Counted from the first letter of the stretch, positions 42,365 to 51,561 are shown. The stretch is 64,000 nt of DNA from CALBPI01 sp038521865 (GCA_038521865.1 JBCBKO010000005.1:192723-256722); one strand, 5' to 3'. Translations and numbers: made by a program. The notes: a model not told the origin generated them from the sequence alone.

Positions 42365-43040
42365 CGACTTCCGCCAGGCGATAGCCGACGCCGGCGACGG
42401 TATGCATGATCGGTTTCGGGAAGGGCTTGTCGATCGCTTTTCGGAGGTTGTACAGATGACTGCGCAACGCATCGCTATCCGGTGATGCGTCTTCCCAGAC
42501 TGCACGTTCCAGATCTCGGCGGGTGACTACTTTAGGCGATGCTTGGAGCAAGGCAATCAGCAGCTTCAACCCGATAGGTGTAACCGAGACCGATTGACCG
42601 GCACGCGTAACCTGCATCGTACCGGTATCGAGGGTGAGGTCACCGACCGAGAGCAACGAGGGCGCCATGTGTCCGCCGGCGCGTCGTTGCAGCGCGCGCA
42701 GCCGCGCATCCAGCTCTTCGAGCTCAAACGGCTTAACGACATAGTCGTCCGCGCCCGCATCGAGCCCGGCAATCTTGTCATCCAGCGTGTCGCGCGCCGT
42801 CAACATCAGTATGGGCGTTGTGATATTCGCGTCGCGCCGCAGTCGGCGGCACACGGTCATCCCATCCATTCCCGGCAGCATCAAATCCAGCACGATTACG
42901 TCAAAGGATTCATTGAGTGCCAGATGCAGGCCACCCAGTCCGTCGGCAGCGTAGTCGACCTCGTGCTGCTGACTCTCCAAGTAGTCGCAGACCATCTCGG
43001 CGATGTCGTAGTTGTCTTCGATGACCAGAATTCGAGCCAT
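42354..43040 (-). CDS. OmpR family response regulator
   Basis: This 228-residue protein has a receiver domain (ILVIEDNYDIAEM, phospho-acceptor in VIVLDLMLPGMDG, then MLTARDTLDDKIAG) and a winged-helix trans_reg_C domain (SVTPIGLKLLIALLQASPKV, LRSHLYNLRKAIDKP). It is the first gene of the two-component operon. A nine-base direct repeat with a 22-bp period lies just upstream and may serve autoregulation. The four 11-bp repeats before the MipA/OmpV gene are another likely target of this class. Confidence 0.93.
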   Translation of the reverse strand: MARILVIEDNYDIAEMVCDYLESQQHEVDYAADGLGGLHLALNESFDVIVLDLMLPGMDGMTVCRRLRRDANITTPILMLTARDTLDDKIAGLDAGADDYVVKPFELEELDARLRALQRRAGGHMAPSLLSVGDLTLDTGTMQVTRAGQSVSVTPIGLKLLIALLQASPKVVTRRDLERAVWEDASPDSDALRSHLYNLRKAIDKPFPKPIMHTVAGVGYRLAEVDGD

Positions 43041-43066
43041 AACCCATGCATTAGAAAAGAAAGCGT

Positions 43067-43097
43067 CGAGCTTAACCCACCGCCGGTCCGAGCTTAA
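43067..43097. promoter_or_regulatory. Direct repeats CGAGCTTAA, 22-bp period
   Basis: Two exact copies of CGAGCTTAA begin at 43067 and 43089, 22 bp apart (two helical turns), upstream of the OmpR-type regulator gene. This geometry fits sites of OmpR-family regulators, suggesting autoregulation. Confidence 0.5.
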
Positions 43098-43157
43098 GTG
43101 CCTGTGCCCGGCAAGGACAGTGGAGAGCTAGCCGATTGGCTAGGTCGGTCACCCCGG

Positions 43158-43175
43158 GGTATTGGTCACAATACC
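43158..43175. promoter_or_regulatory. Perfect palindrome upstream of the LysR gene
   Basis: GGTATTG and CAATACC arms flank GTCA. The centre ATTGGTCACAAT is LysR-box-like. It lies 68 bp before the start of the LysR gene at 43244, a normal place for an autoregulatory LysR site. Confidence 0.55.
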
Positions 43176-43243
43176 TCCGTGTTTAGCAAAGGCGAGTTCA
43201 CAGGTCGACATCGATCCGGAGCCGCTGCGATAGCAGGGAAGAC

Positions 43244-44233
43244 ATGCCAAACCGACGACTCCCCCCACTCACTGCACTACGCGCGTTCGAGGCGGTAGCC
43301 CGACACGAGTCGTTCAAGAAAGCCGCAGACGAGCTGTGCGTAACGCCCGGTGCGCTCAGCCAGCAGGTTCGCAAACTCGAAGAGGATCTCGGGGCAGCGC
43401 TTTTGATTCGTCACAACCGTTGCACCGAGGTCACCGATGCCGGGAGTGCGTTGCAGGACGGGCTCCAATCGGCGTTTCGCGAAATGCGCAGTGCGGTCAA
43501 CGCGGCGTTGAACACGAGTGAACGGCCGACGTTGACCATCAGCTGCCCCGATTTTTTTGCGAGCAAATGGCTGGTGCCTCGATTGGCGCGCTTCACCAAG
43601 CACTATCCCGAGATTGATATCCGGATCACAACGCCGTCAGCCGACGAAACACAAACCGAAGCGCCAGACATCACTGTGTATATCAGTCGGTGGCGGCATG
43701 CCGCACCTGGGGCGCATCAAGTGCATCGCGAGCAGTTTGTCGCGATGATGTCCCCTGAGTTCGCAAGTCGTCACCGGATAACAAAGCCTGCGGATTTATT
43801 GAATGTCCCTCTGATCGGCGACAGCTACTCCGAATGCTACTCCGGCTCACCGTCATGGCACGACTGGTTCTCCCTCGCCAACCTGACCACACCGGCGTCT
43901 GTCGGTCGAATCGATTTTGGGGATCGGGTGGATCAGGCAGTGGATGCCGCGATTGCTGGCATCGGTGTGATGCTGGCGCCGGCTACGCTGGTGAGCAATG
44001 AGGTGCTATCCGGCAGACTGGTGTGTCCGTTGGCGCACGTGCTCCAGTCGCGTGCGAGTTATACGATTGCCTGCCGGCGCTCGACGTCGAGTCAGTGGTC
44101 GATTGCCATGCGGGATTGGCTGTTAACTGAGCTTGCCGACAGCAAGCCGAACTCAGCATCGACCGACCGGAAAATCGTGCGCCCGCTTGTCCCGCCGCAG
44201 CCGACGTTTCCTGAGGTACGTGCGGTTTCCTGA
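43244..44233 (+). CDS. LysR family regulator, GcvA-like
   Basis: This 329-residue protein opens with PPLTALRAFEAVARHESFKK and AADELCVTPGALSQQVRKLE, the wording of the GcvA/AmpR branch of LysR, and has a C-terminal effector domain (LTISCPDFFASKWLVPRLAR, VNAAL linker). It starts behind GGGAAG. It lies between the two-component operon and the MipA/OmpV gene. The target is unknown; the C-terminal 25 residues are a low-complexity extension. Confidence 0.9.
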   Translation: MPNRRLPPLTALRAFEAVARHESFKKAADELCVTPGALSQQVRKLEEDLGAALLIRHNRCTEVTDAGSALQDGLQSAFREMRSAVNAALNTSERPTLTISCPDFFASKWLVPRLARFTKHYPEIDIRITTPSADETQTEAPDITVYISRWRHAAPGAHQVHREQFVAMMSPEFASRHRITKPADLLNVPLIGDSYSECYSGSPSWHDWFSLANLTTPASVGRIDFGDRVDQAVDAAIAGIGVMLAPATLVSNEVLSGRLVCPLAHVLQSRASYTIACRRSTSSQWSIAMRDWLLTELADSKPNSASTDRKIVRPLVPPQPTFPEVRAVS

Positions 44234-44251
44234 TTAGTTTTTCTAACGCGA

Positions 44252-44295
44252 CTTTCACGTCGCGTTCACGCCGGACTGACATCGGTTTCACATCG
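44252..44295. promoter_or_regulatory. Four 11-bp direct repeats before the MipA/OmpV gene
   Basis: Consecutive units are CTTTCACGTCG, CGTTCACGCCG, GACTGACATCG and GTTTCACATCG, each exactly 11 bp. The pattern resembles tandem sites of OmpR/PhoB-family regulators; the third unit also resembles a Pho half-site. The array ends 47 bp before the ATG at 44343. It is a strong candidate target of the OmpR-type regulator encoded at 42354. Confidence 0.7.
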
Positions 44296-44342
44296 AAGCG
44301 CGGATCATGCGCATCTCGACTATTCGAACCGGAGACAGATCC

Positions 44343-45176
44343 ATGTTTCAAACGATCTTTTCTCGAGCGGCAATGGCCGCTGTGATTGCCTTATTGCTGA
44401 CCGTCAGTGCCTTCGCCCAGGACTCTGGCAGAGCGGACGATGCTGCCGCACAACCTGCACGTCCTTCCGAGGGTTGGACCGGCGAGCTGGGTGTGGCGAG
44501 CATCGTGAACCCTTCCTTTCAAGGTGCGAACAGCTACGAAGTCATTCCTGTGCCGTATTTCGATGTGCGCTATTCCAACACTCAGGGCGTTAAGTACTTC
44601 GGCAACATCCCTCAAGGCTTTGGTGGTTACATCACAAGAAATCGTGATGCGAGAGGTTCGCAAAACGACTTTTTTATCTCTATCGCGCCAGGGTTCGCGA
44701 ATCGTGAGGTCGACGATGTTGAAGGCATCGAAGAGTTTGGACCAGCGGCCGAATTACGTGTCGGCTGGGAATTCGCCAAAGGTTCCTGGGCTATGGGCGC
44801 CACCGTCGCGCAAGCGGTTGGCACGGGCCATGAGGGTGCATACCTCGACTTGAATGCTGCATGGCGCAAGCGCCTCGGCCAGCGAGGTTTTTTGTCGGTT
44901 GGACCGACGTTGCGGATCGCTGATGGTCAGTACATGGACGCTTTCTACGGCATCACGCCAACAGAGACCGCAGCTTCGGGTATCGCGACCTATGACGCCA
45001 GCGCCGGTATCGAGAGCGTCGGCGTGCAAGGCATCGTTAGTGTGCCCGTCAGCGAAAGGTGGCGGCTGACGACGGTGGTTTCTGTATCCCAACTCCAGGC
45101 TGATGCTGCTGACAGCTCGCTGACGGAAGAGCCAACGCAAGCGTTTTTCCTAACGGCGCTGACGTATCGCTTCTAG
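44343..45176 (+). CDS. MipA/OmpV family outer-membrane protein
   Basis: This 277-residue protein has a signal peptide (AMAAVIALLLTVSAFAQ) and a MipA/OmpV beta-barrel: GELGVASIVNPSFQGANSYE, VIPVPYFDVRYSN, then alternating strands ending FFLTALTYRF with terminal Phe. MipA relatives are outer-membrane proteins, some binding murein hydrolases. The ATG at 44343 follows GGAGACAG. The upstream repeats suggest control by an OmpR-type regulator. Confidence 0.88.
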   Translation: MFQTIFSRAAMAAVIALLLTVSAFAQDSGRADDAAAQPARPSEGWTGELGVASIVNPSFQGANSYEVIPVPYFDVRYSNTQGVKYFGNIPQGFGGYITRNRDARGSQNDFFISIAPGFANREVDDVEGIEEFGPAAELRVGWEFAKGSWAMGATVAQAVGTGHEGAYLDLNAAWRKRLGQRGFLSVGPTLRIADGQYMDAFYGITPTETAASGIATYDASAGIESVGVQGIVSVPVSERWRLTTVVSVSQLQADAADSSLTEEPTQAFFLTALTYRF

Positions 45177-45187
45177 AGCAATCGCGA

Positions 45188-45823
45188 TCAGACCGAGATG
45201 ATCCCTTTCTTCACGGCGGCCGCGACGGCGGCCGTACGTGAAGAGACGCCGAGCTTCAGGTATGCATTGTTCAAATGAAACTTCACGGTTGAGGTTGTCA
45301 CGTTCAAGTCATTCGCGATCAGCGAGTTGCTCTTGCCGTTGGCGACCAAAGTGAGAATCTCTGTCTCTCTGGGGGATAGGCTGTTTTCTCCGAGCCTCGA
45401 GGCAAGTTTGCTAGCCAGATGAGGTGCAAGGTAGGTGCTGCCCTGCAGTACGGTGCGCAGTGCCGCAACGATATCGTCAGGCTTGTCGTCTTTTAGCAGG
45501 TAGCCTTTGGCGCCGGCTTTGATGACACGAAATACCTCCTCGTCGGTATCGTAGGAACTGATCACGACGACGCGCGCCTCAGGATCGACGCTTTTGATGC
45601 GCGTGATTGCGCTCACCGCATCGCCGTCGGCCATACGTAGATCAAAAAGACCGATATCCGGTCGATGTTCGTCCCACAGCGCCACAGCGGTCTCAACACC
45701 GTCAGCTTCGGCGATACACGACAAACCATGATCGCTATTGACGATCGCTACCATTCCGGCACGCACGACCGGATGATCATCAGCCACGAGTACCCGAGTT
45801 TCTGAATTGCCTGCGTTGGTCAT
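45188..45823 (-). CDS. NarL/FixJ family response regulator
   Basis: This 211-residue protein has a receiver domain (VLVADDHPVVRAGMVAIVNS, DIGLFDLRMADGDAVSAI, KAGAKGYLLKDDKPDDIVAA) and a C-terminal LuxR-type helix-turn-helix (LSPRETEILTLVANGKSNSL, TVKFHLNNAYLKLGVSSRTA). It lies 80 bp after the large propeller sensor kinase at 45904 and is its likely partner: HisKA_3 kinases usually pair with NarL-type regulators. Confidence 0.93.
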   Translation of the reverse strand: MTNAGNSETRVLVADDHPVVRAGMVAIVNSDHGLSCIAEADGVETAVALWDEHRPDIGLFDLRMADGDAVSAITRIKSVDPEARVVVISSYDTDEEVFRVIKAGAKGYLLKDDKPDDIVAALRTVLQGSTYLAPHLASKLASRLGENSLSPRETEILTLVANGKSNSLIANDLNVTTSTVKFHLNNAYLKLGVSSRTAAVAAAVKKGIISV

Positions 45824-45903
45824 CTCGTTACCTTGCCTCGTTGACTGCCAGAAGCAACCGCAATGAGGTCTGATGCAGACCTGTACTTTCGGTCAGGGTG
45901 TCC

Positions 45904-48900
45904 TCACCAGAAGCGCCCGACAGTGATAACGACGCGGGTACCCGCTTCTGGACGACTGGAGATCTCGAGTCTTGCTCTGCAGGCCTTTGCCATGCGCGTC
46001 ATTGAGGCCAACCCAAATGTGCGACGGCTCTGCGCGGCATGTCGATCAAACCCAATTCCGTTGTCAATGACTTCGACTGACATATCCAGCGACCGCCATC
46101 GGATGTGGACGTCAATTTGCGACGCTTGAGCGTGCTTCGCCGCGTTGGTCATCGCTTCCTTGGCGATTCGTGAAACGAAGAACACCCGATCGGTTCGCAG
46201 GCGCCAGGGTGCGCCCGTTTCGTTAACCGACACAAGATCGCCATCGCGGCCTACAAACCGCGCAGGGTCATGGGTTTGTAGTGCTTCAGCTAGCGGCGGC
46301 AATTTGCTGGTGGCATTGAGCTCGTTGACGCTGGCTCTGGCGGAGCGCGCCGCCGCCTCAAGCAAAGAGACCAGTTTGGGTTTTGCATCATCTGCACCTG
46401 GGGCGTCCGGTAGCGCACGACTGATCATCAAAGCACCGAACACTTCCTGCATGAATGTATCGTGGAAGTCCTGCGCGATGCGTTTGCGCTCGTCACCAAT
46501 GAGCTTATAGCGACGTCGAAGCCGGCGAATGTTCCACAGATAAGTGAGTGTGATCAGACCGAAAAATGCAGCGATTGCAGCACTCTTGGCGAAATTCGTC
46601 TCCCACCAGAAGCTGCGCACAACGATTGTTTGCTCGTTCACCGAGGAGCTCACTCCAGTGGGTTGCGAGATGCGCGCACTGAACCGATACGTGCCAGGCG
46701 ACAGTCTCGGAAATACCAGTTGTTCATCGAGTTCGATACCGCCGGTTAACACTGTCCGGTTTGTGTCATCGGCAAACTGATAGTCGATCCGAACACCTGG
46801 CTGCAGCTGCAAGTCTCTCGACGCAAAGCTCATGGTGAGATCGCGACTCGTCGGACCAACAAACAAACCTGCGGCGCTAATGCGAATGGCTTCATCGCCG
46901 CTCGTGATGCGGGTAATTTCGGGTGCACCAGGCACGATCCCGCGAATGCTCGCAGGCTGAAAGAGTGAGGCACTAGAGCCACTGCTGGTCATCGCCCATC
47001 CTTGCTCCGTGAGTGTCAGCGCATTTTGTGTCGTACGCGTCGCGTGCAACCCGTCGGCGACTGTGAATCGACGCCAGCTTTGGTCGTTCGGATCAAGTCG
47101 CAGCACGCCGGCAGCGCCTGCGAACCATACGGTACCGTCTTCGTGAGTCTCGGCCGACAGTTGTGCGCCGATGCGTTCACCGTCGACCTGATCAATTAGC
47201 TCATAGTCTTTGAAGTCACGATCGGTAGCCAGCACGCCCGACTCGGTGGCGACATAGACCTTGCCGTCCGCCGTTGGTGCAACGGCGTAGTACTTGCCTT
47301 GGAGACGTTTGTCATTGGCTCTGTCGAAGAGGGTCGATGCAGCAATGGTTCTGGATTCGAGATCGAGTCTGTAAACGGCACGGTCCCCAACGGCAAAGAC
47401 ATCATCGCCAATGACGTTGACATGATAGAAGCTCGGATCACCGGTAGGTATGACGGGCGCCTCGCTAACTCCGACCTTTCCGTCGTCGGATTGATAGACA
47501 AGCTCAAGCTCAAACGTTTCCCGATCGAAAACGGTCACACCGCCGCCGGTCGCAGCGAGTATCTTGTCTCCTACGAATTCCAAAAAGTAAGTGACCTCGG
47601 TTTTTGGTGAGCCGTCTTGCATCACGAAATCACGCATTTGCCGAGTGCCTGATTCGTCGTGGTAGTACACGCCTCGGTTGGTCCCTACCCACCACGCATC
47701 ATCGCGCTCGCGCCGTAATGCATAGATTCTGAGATCACCCAGCACATCAGGTGCAATCGCCTCAAACGCGTCGGAGCCAGGTTGGGTCTCTCGATACAGG
47801 CCTTGCAGCGTGCCGATAAGCACGCGTCCCGATGTATCCGTCGCGACGCTCCACACGCTCTCATCCGGAATGCCTGTTTGTGATGGAGTGTTGGGGGCGA
47901 ATCGACGTACATCAGGTGTGCTCTTGATGAAGCGTGGCGCGCGACCGCGGGAGCCCACGATCAGGTCGCCATTCAAGTCCGTGTAGAACATGGCGATTGA
48001 AACGGCGCCGGACGATCGTCCTATCGCTGATGTGCGGCAGGACGCTGGATAAGCGTCACCGGGTCTCCAGCGCGAGAGCTGACTTACGCTGGCGATCCAG
48101 AGTGTATTCGAGGCATCGAATGCAACGTAGTTCATACTGTCGGTTGGAAGTCCGGGTAATTCTTCACGCGTGAATCGTTCCGCGTCTTTCGATGCATCGG
48201 CGGGTACATGTACCAGTTGCGACCGCTTGGTGACCATCCATAGGTCACCCGACTGACTGATGGCTGCGTTGAAACCGGTGAGCCTCAGGTCCGCTTCTCT
48301 TTCGGTGCCCAGTGCACCGGTCTCGCTGTTTGCAGCGACAGTGAAGACTGCGTGCGACGATATGGCCACCACGGAGTCCCGGAATGGCTTGAGATCGTAG
48401 ACTCGACCTCGGCTGCCGGTGCCACCGGTTGAAAACTCGCCCAGAAGCTCGCGCGAATCCGCATCGATGATGGCCCCACCGTTTTCATGACCGATATAGA
48501 GCAATCCCTCGTAAAGGAGTAACGAGTAGACCTTGGACGGTTCACCTGACGGGCTGAAAAGCACCGTTTCGAAAGTCCGCTGTTGAATGTCGAACCAGGA
48601 CAACCCTGCCGCATGACCGACCCAGAGGCCGGTGTCGTCCGCTGCAAGTGCACGCACGTGCCCCGCCGGGAGTTGATCATCATCGTTTGGACTGGCCAGA
48701 AAACGCGTGACCCCGGAGCCCTCGATGCGATAAAGACCCTCACGACCGCCGAGATAAAGAAAGCCGTCGCTAGCTCGCACAGCCGAGAAGGTGCTCGAAT
48801 CCATGTGCTCCGAGCCTGGGATGTTGAACCACGCCGGCACGCAAGCAGTGCCTTTGGGTATGGGCACAGGGTCTGCCGCGCCAATCATGTTGGCTGTGCA

Positions 48901-48942
48901 TAGCAGGAGCGCAACAGCGCCTCGGTACGCGCATGCTCTCAT
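45904..48942 (-). CDS. Propeller-domain sensor histidine kinase
   Basis: This 1012-residue protein has a signal peptide (GAVALLLCTANMIGA), a large N-terminal two-component-regulator beta-propeller (repeats such as LWVGHAAGLSWFD and VWSVATDTSGRVLIGTLQGL), a Y_Y_Y-like domain, one membrane helix (SAAIAAFFGLITLTYLWNI), HisKA_3 (RKRIAQDFHDTFMQEVFGAL) and HATPase_c (RIAKEAMTNAAKHAQASQID, DNGIGF). This is the layout of large periplasmic-sensing kinases. I chose ATG 48942, whose ATGA overlaps the stop of the LysR gene; 48957 is possible. It should phosphorylate the NarL-type regulator downstream. Confidence 0.9.
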   Translation of the reverse strand: MRACAYRGAVALLLCTANMIGAADPVPIPKGTACVPAWFNIPGSEHMDSSTFSAVRASDGFLYLGGREGLYRIEGSGVTRFLASPNDDDQLPAGHVRALAADDTGLWVGHAAGLSWFDIQQRTFETVLFSPSGEPSKVYSLLLYEGLLYIGHENGGAIIDADSRELLGEFSTGGTGSRGRVYDLKPFRDSVVAISSHAVFTVAANSETGALGTEREADLRLTGFNAAISQSGDLWMVTKRSQLVHVPADASKDAERFTREELPGLPTDSMNYVAFDASNTLWIASVSQLSRWRPGDAYPASCRTSAIGRSSGAVSIAMFYTDLNGDLIVGSRGRAPRFIKSTPDVRRFAPNTPSQTGIPDESVWSVATDTSGRVLIGTLQGLYRETQPGSDAFEAIAPDVLGDLRIYALRRERDDAWWVGTNRGVYYHDESGTRQMRDFVMQDGSPKTEVTYFLEFVGDKILAATGGGVTVFDRETFELELVYQSDDGKVGVSEAPVIPTGDPSFYHVNVIGDDVFAVGDRAVYRLDLESRTIAASTLFDRANDKRLQGKYYAVAPTADGKVYVATESGVLATDRDFKDYELIDQVDGERIGAQLSAETHEDGTVWFAGAAGVLRLDPNDQSWRRFTVADGLHATRTTQNALTLTEQGWAMTSSGSSASLFQPASIRGIVPGAPEITRITSGDEAIRISAAGLFVGPTSRDLTMSFASRDLQLQPGVRIDYQFADDTNRTVLTGGIELDEQLVFPRLSPGTYRFSARISQPTGVSSSVNEQTIVVRSFWWETNFAKSAAIAAFFGLITLTYLWNIRRLRRRYKLIGDERKRIAQDFHDTFMQEVFGALMISRALPDAPGADDAKPKLVSLLEAAARSARASVNELNATSKLPPLAEALQTHDPARFVGRDGDLVSVNETGAPWRLRTDRVFFVSRIAKEAMTNAAKHAQASQIDVHIRWRSLDMSVEVIDNGIGFDRHAAQSRRTFGLASMTRMAKACRARLEISSRPEAGTRVVITVGRFW

Positions 48943-49850
48943 GCGACGAGATCCCAATAAGGTCGATGTCCGAAGCGTGCATCAAGAAGCTCAACAAAAA
49001 GTCGAACCTTTGCCGATAGATGTCTGTGCCTCGGATAAAGCGCTGAGAGTGTCAGGTCGGTTGGCTGGTAATCGGGCAAGACTGTTTGAAGCTCATTGCT
49101 CTGCAGCGCGCTGCCAACGATAAAGGTTGGTAGCAGTGCGATGCCTTGGCCCGCAATAGCAGCCGACTTCAGAACCTCGCCATTGTTTGACCACATCCTG
49201 CAGCGGATGGGCCAGGAGCGTTCTCCGTCCGGGCCACCGAGTCGCCATTGAGTCGCCGAGCCTGAATAGCCGTATTGCAAACATGGGGCCTCGCGCAGTG
49301 CTTCCGGCGTCTGAAGATCGCCGAGCTGCGTAATGAGTGCGGGAGCCGCGCACAGCACGCGCTTGGCGGTTACGATTTCCTTGTTGATCAGGCTAGTTGG
49401 GAAATCCAACTCGCCGATTCGAATCGTGATGTCGAATCCCTCTTCGATCGGATCAACGAACCGATCGTTCAGCACAAGCTCGACCCTCACATCAGAGTGC
49501 TCGCCCATGAACTCGCTAACGACCGACGCGAGGTGTTGCGTGCCGAATGTCATCGGTGCGTTGATACGCAGGTTTCCGGATGGCCTCTCTTGAAGTGCCG
49601 TAACTGCACCGATGGCTTCTTCAACGTCGCTCAGAATTTGTGTGCATCGATCGTAGAACGCCAGTCCTGTTTCAGTCGGCGTGACTTTGCGAGTGCTTCG
49701 CACAAGCAGCTGGGTCCCGAGATGATTTTCCAACCCAATTACCGCCTTGTTTACCACGGACCGTGACAAACCCATCGCCCGCGCAGCGGCGGCAAAGCCG
49801 TGGTGTTCGACGACTTTGGTAAATGCGCGCATACCTTCGAGACGGTCCAT
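48939..49850 (-). CDS. LysR family transcriptional regulator
   Basis: This 303-residue protein has the LysR helix-turn-helix (MRAFTKVVEHHGFAAAARAM, SRSVVNKAVIGLENHLGTQL) and a PBP-like effector domain (RINAPMTFGTQHLASVVSEF). It belongs to the DmlR-like group. It is divergent from the pirin-isochorismatase genes and its stop overlaps the start of the sensor kinase by 4 bp, so it is both a likely pirin regulator and the head of the kinase transcript. Confidence 0.92.
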   Translation of the reverse strand: MDRLEGMRAFTKVVEHHGFAAAARAMGLSRSVVNKAVIGLENHLGTQLLVRSTRKVTPTETGLAFYDRCTQILSDVEEAIGAVTALQERPSGNLRINAPMTFGTQHLASVVSEFMGEHSDVRVELVLNDRFVDPIEEGFDITIRIGELDFPTSLINKEIVTAKRVLCAAPALITQLGDLQTPEALREAPCLQYGYSGSATQWRLGGPDGERSWPIRCRMWSNNGEVLKSAAIAGQGIALLPTFIVGSALQSNELQTVLPDYQPTDLTLSALYPRHRHLSAKVRLFVELLDARFGHRPYWDLVA

Positions 49851-49986
49851 CTGACTGATTCCAATCCAGAGAAAAGGGACGCCTTAGCGGCGCTAATCCG
49901 ATACCGCCAATAACTGGTTTGTCAGCTCGTATGCCGAGACGCAGGATATTGCGGACTTCGACAGTATCTTAGCTGTCGTACCTGAT

Positions 49987-50005
49987 TGTCGCAACAATAG
50001 CGACA
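49987..50005. promoter_or_regulatory. LysR-type inverted repeat in LysR/pirin intergenic region
   Basis: TGTCGC and GCGACA flank a seven-base spacer. It lies within the 241-bp region between the divergent LysR and pirin genes, 87 bp before the pirin start, and is a likely LysR site. Confidence 0.5.
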
Positions 50006-50091
50006 GAATGTCATCGATTTATCAGATTGTAGCCGAATAGATGTCGTATTAGAGTTTCGCCATCAAGAAATCGCTCAATCAGGAGACCATC

Positions 50092-50805
50092 ATGATTGCA
50101 ATTCGACCCTCAAATGAACGCGGCAACGCAAACTTTGGCTGGCTGAACAGCCGCCACACCTTTTCGTTTGGCCACTACTACGATCCCGAGTTCATGGGTT
50201 TCGGTCCGTTGCGGGTCATCAATGAAGACAAAGTCCAGCCTGCGCAGGGCTTCGCAACCCACGGTCACAGCGATATGGAGATCATTTCGTATGTGCTGGA
50301 CGGGGCACTTGAGCACAAGGACAGCCTTGGTACCGGATCGATTATCCGGCCGGGAGACGTGCAGCGTATGACCGCGGGCACAGGCGTACGTCACAGCGAG
50401 TACAACGCATCGAAGACCGATCCTGTTCACTTCCTGCAGATCTGGATCATTCCGGAGGCCAATAGCCTCGAGCCCAGCTACGAGCAGAAAGCGTTCACGG
50501 CGGAAGAGAAGCAAGGCCAACTGCGGTTGGTTGGATCTCGTGATGGTCGCGAAGGTTCGGTGACCATTCACCAAGACGTTGATCTGTATGCGAGCTTGCT
50601 TGCACGTGGCGACTCGGTGACACATCAGCTCGCAGAGAATCGTCTTGGCTGGTTGCAAGTCGCACGCGGTGAAGTGCGCCTTAACGGCAAGAACCTGAAA
50701 GCCGGAGATGGTGTTTCGGTGACGGGCCCACAACCTGTCGAGATCGACGGTGTTGAAGACGCCGAGGTTCTGCTCTTCGACATGGGCCGTCAACTGCAGT
50801 CCTAA
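50092..50805 (+). CDS. Pirin family bicupin (YhhW-like)
   Basis: This 237-residue protein is a pirin/YhhW bicupin: NFGWLNSRHTFSFGHYYDPE, GFATHGHSDMEIISYVLDGA and TAGTGVRHSEYNAS provide the metal ligands (His57, His59, His101 and Glu103 in YhhW numbering). YhhW has quercetin 2,3-dioxygenase activity in vitro; the physiological substrate is unknown. It starts behind AGGAG and is followed by an isochorismatase-like gene. The divergent LysR gene is its likely regulator. Confidence 0.93.
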   Translation: MIAIRPSNERGNANFGWLNSRHTFSFGHYYDPEFMGFGPLRVINEDKVQPAQGFATHGHSDMEIISYVLDGALEHKDSLGTGSIIRPGDVQRMTAGTGVRHSEYNASKTDPVHFLQIWIIPEANSLEPSYEQKAFTAEEKQGQLRLVGSRDGREGSVTIHQDVDLYASLLARGDSVTHQLAENRLGWLQVARGEVRLNGKNLKAGDGVSVTGPQPVEIDGVEDAEVLLFDMGRQLQS

Positions 50806-50819
50806 ACACTTCTCAACCT

Positions 50820-50845
50820 GTCGGCGCGGCAATTGTCGCGCCGAC
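50820..50845. repeat. GC-rich hairpin between pirin and hydrolase genes
   Basis: GTCGGCGCG pairs with CGCGCCGAC around an eight-base loop, 15 bp after the pirin stop. No T-run follows. It may terminate partially or stabilise the upstream mRNA. Confidence 0.55.
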
Positions 50846-50883
50846 CTCCTTAACAAACCACTTTCGTCCCCACGGAGTCACTC

Positions 50884-51561
50884 ATGACCAACAAGCCTGA
50901 ACTTCTGACACCTCAGAACTCACAATTGATTTTCATTGACCATCAGCCGCAGATGGCATTTGGTGTTCATTCCATCGATCGCCAGACCCTGAAGAACAAC
51001 ACCGTCGCATTGGCCAAAGCCGCGAAACTATTCGACATTCCGACCACCATTACGACGGTCGAGACGACCGCATTCTCTGGCTACACCTACCCCGAGTTGC
51101 TCGCGGTTTTCCCGGAGAAGGACATTCTCGAACGTACATCGATGAACTCCTGGGATGATCAGAAAGTTCGCGACGCGCTGGCGGCTAACGGTCGAAAGAA
51201 AGTCGTCGTCTCCGGGTTGTGGACCGGGATCTGCAACAACATGTTTGCATTCTCCGCGATGGCTGATGCGGGCTACGAGATCTACATGGTTGCTGATGCA
51301 TCTGGCGATACTTCGGTTGCGGCGCATGACAACGCGATGCAGCGCATGATTCAGGCGGGTGTAGTACCGATGACAACGAACCAGACCATGCTCGAATGGC
51401 AACGCGACTGGGCGCGACGTGAGCACTACGACGGTCTCATGGACATCATCAAGGAGCACGGCGGCGCTTACGGTATGGGGGTGGACTACGCCTACACCAT
51501 GGTGCACGGCGCACCTGAGCGCACGGAGCACGGCAAGGTCATCGACCCTGTCGCAGCCTGA
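50884..51561 (+). CDS. Isochorismatase-family hydrolase (YcaC-like)
   Basis: This 225-residue protein is of the YcaC branch of cysteine hydrolases: SQLIFIDHQPQMAFGVHSID (with Asp), ILERTSMNSWDDQKVRDAL (with Lys nearby) and VVSGLWTGICNNMFAFSAMA, with the nucleophile cysteine. Such hydrolases act on amides or N-carbamoyl compounds. It lies between pirin and two amidohydrolases, fitting an amide-degradation locus. GGAG precedes the ATG. Confidence 0.9.
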   Translation: MTNKPELLTPQNSQLIFIDHQPQMAFGVHSIDRQTLKNNTVALAKAAKLFDIPTTITTVETTAFSGYTYPELLAVFPEKDILERTSMNSWDDQKVRDALAANGRKKVVVSGLWTGICNNMFAFSAMADAGYEIYMVADASGDTSVAAHDNAMQRMIQAGVVPMTTNQTMLEWQRDWARREHYDGLMDIIKEHGGAYGMGVDYAYTMVHGAPERTEHGKVIDPVAA

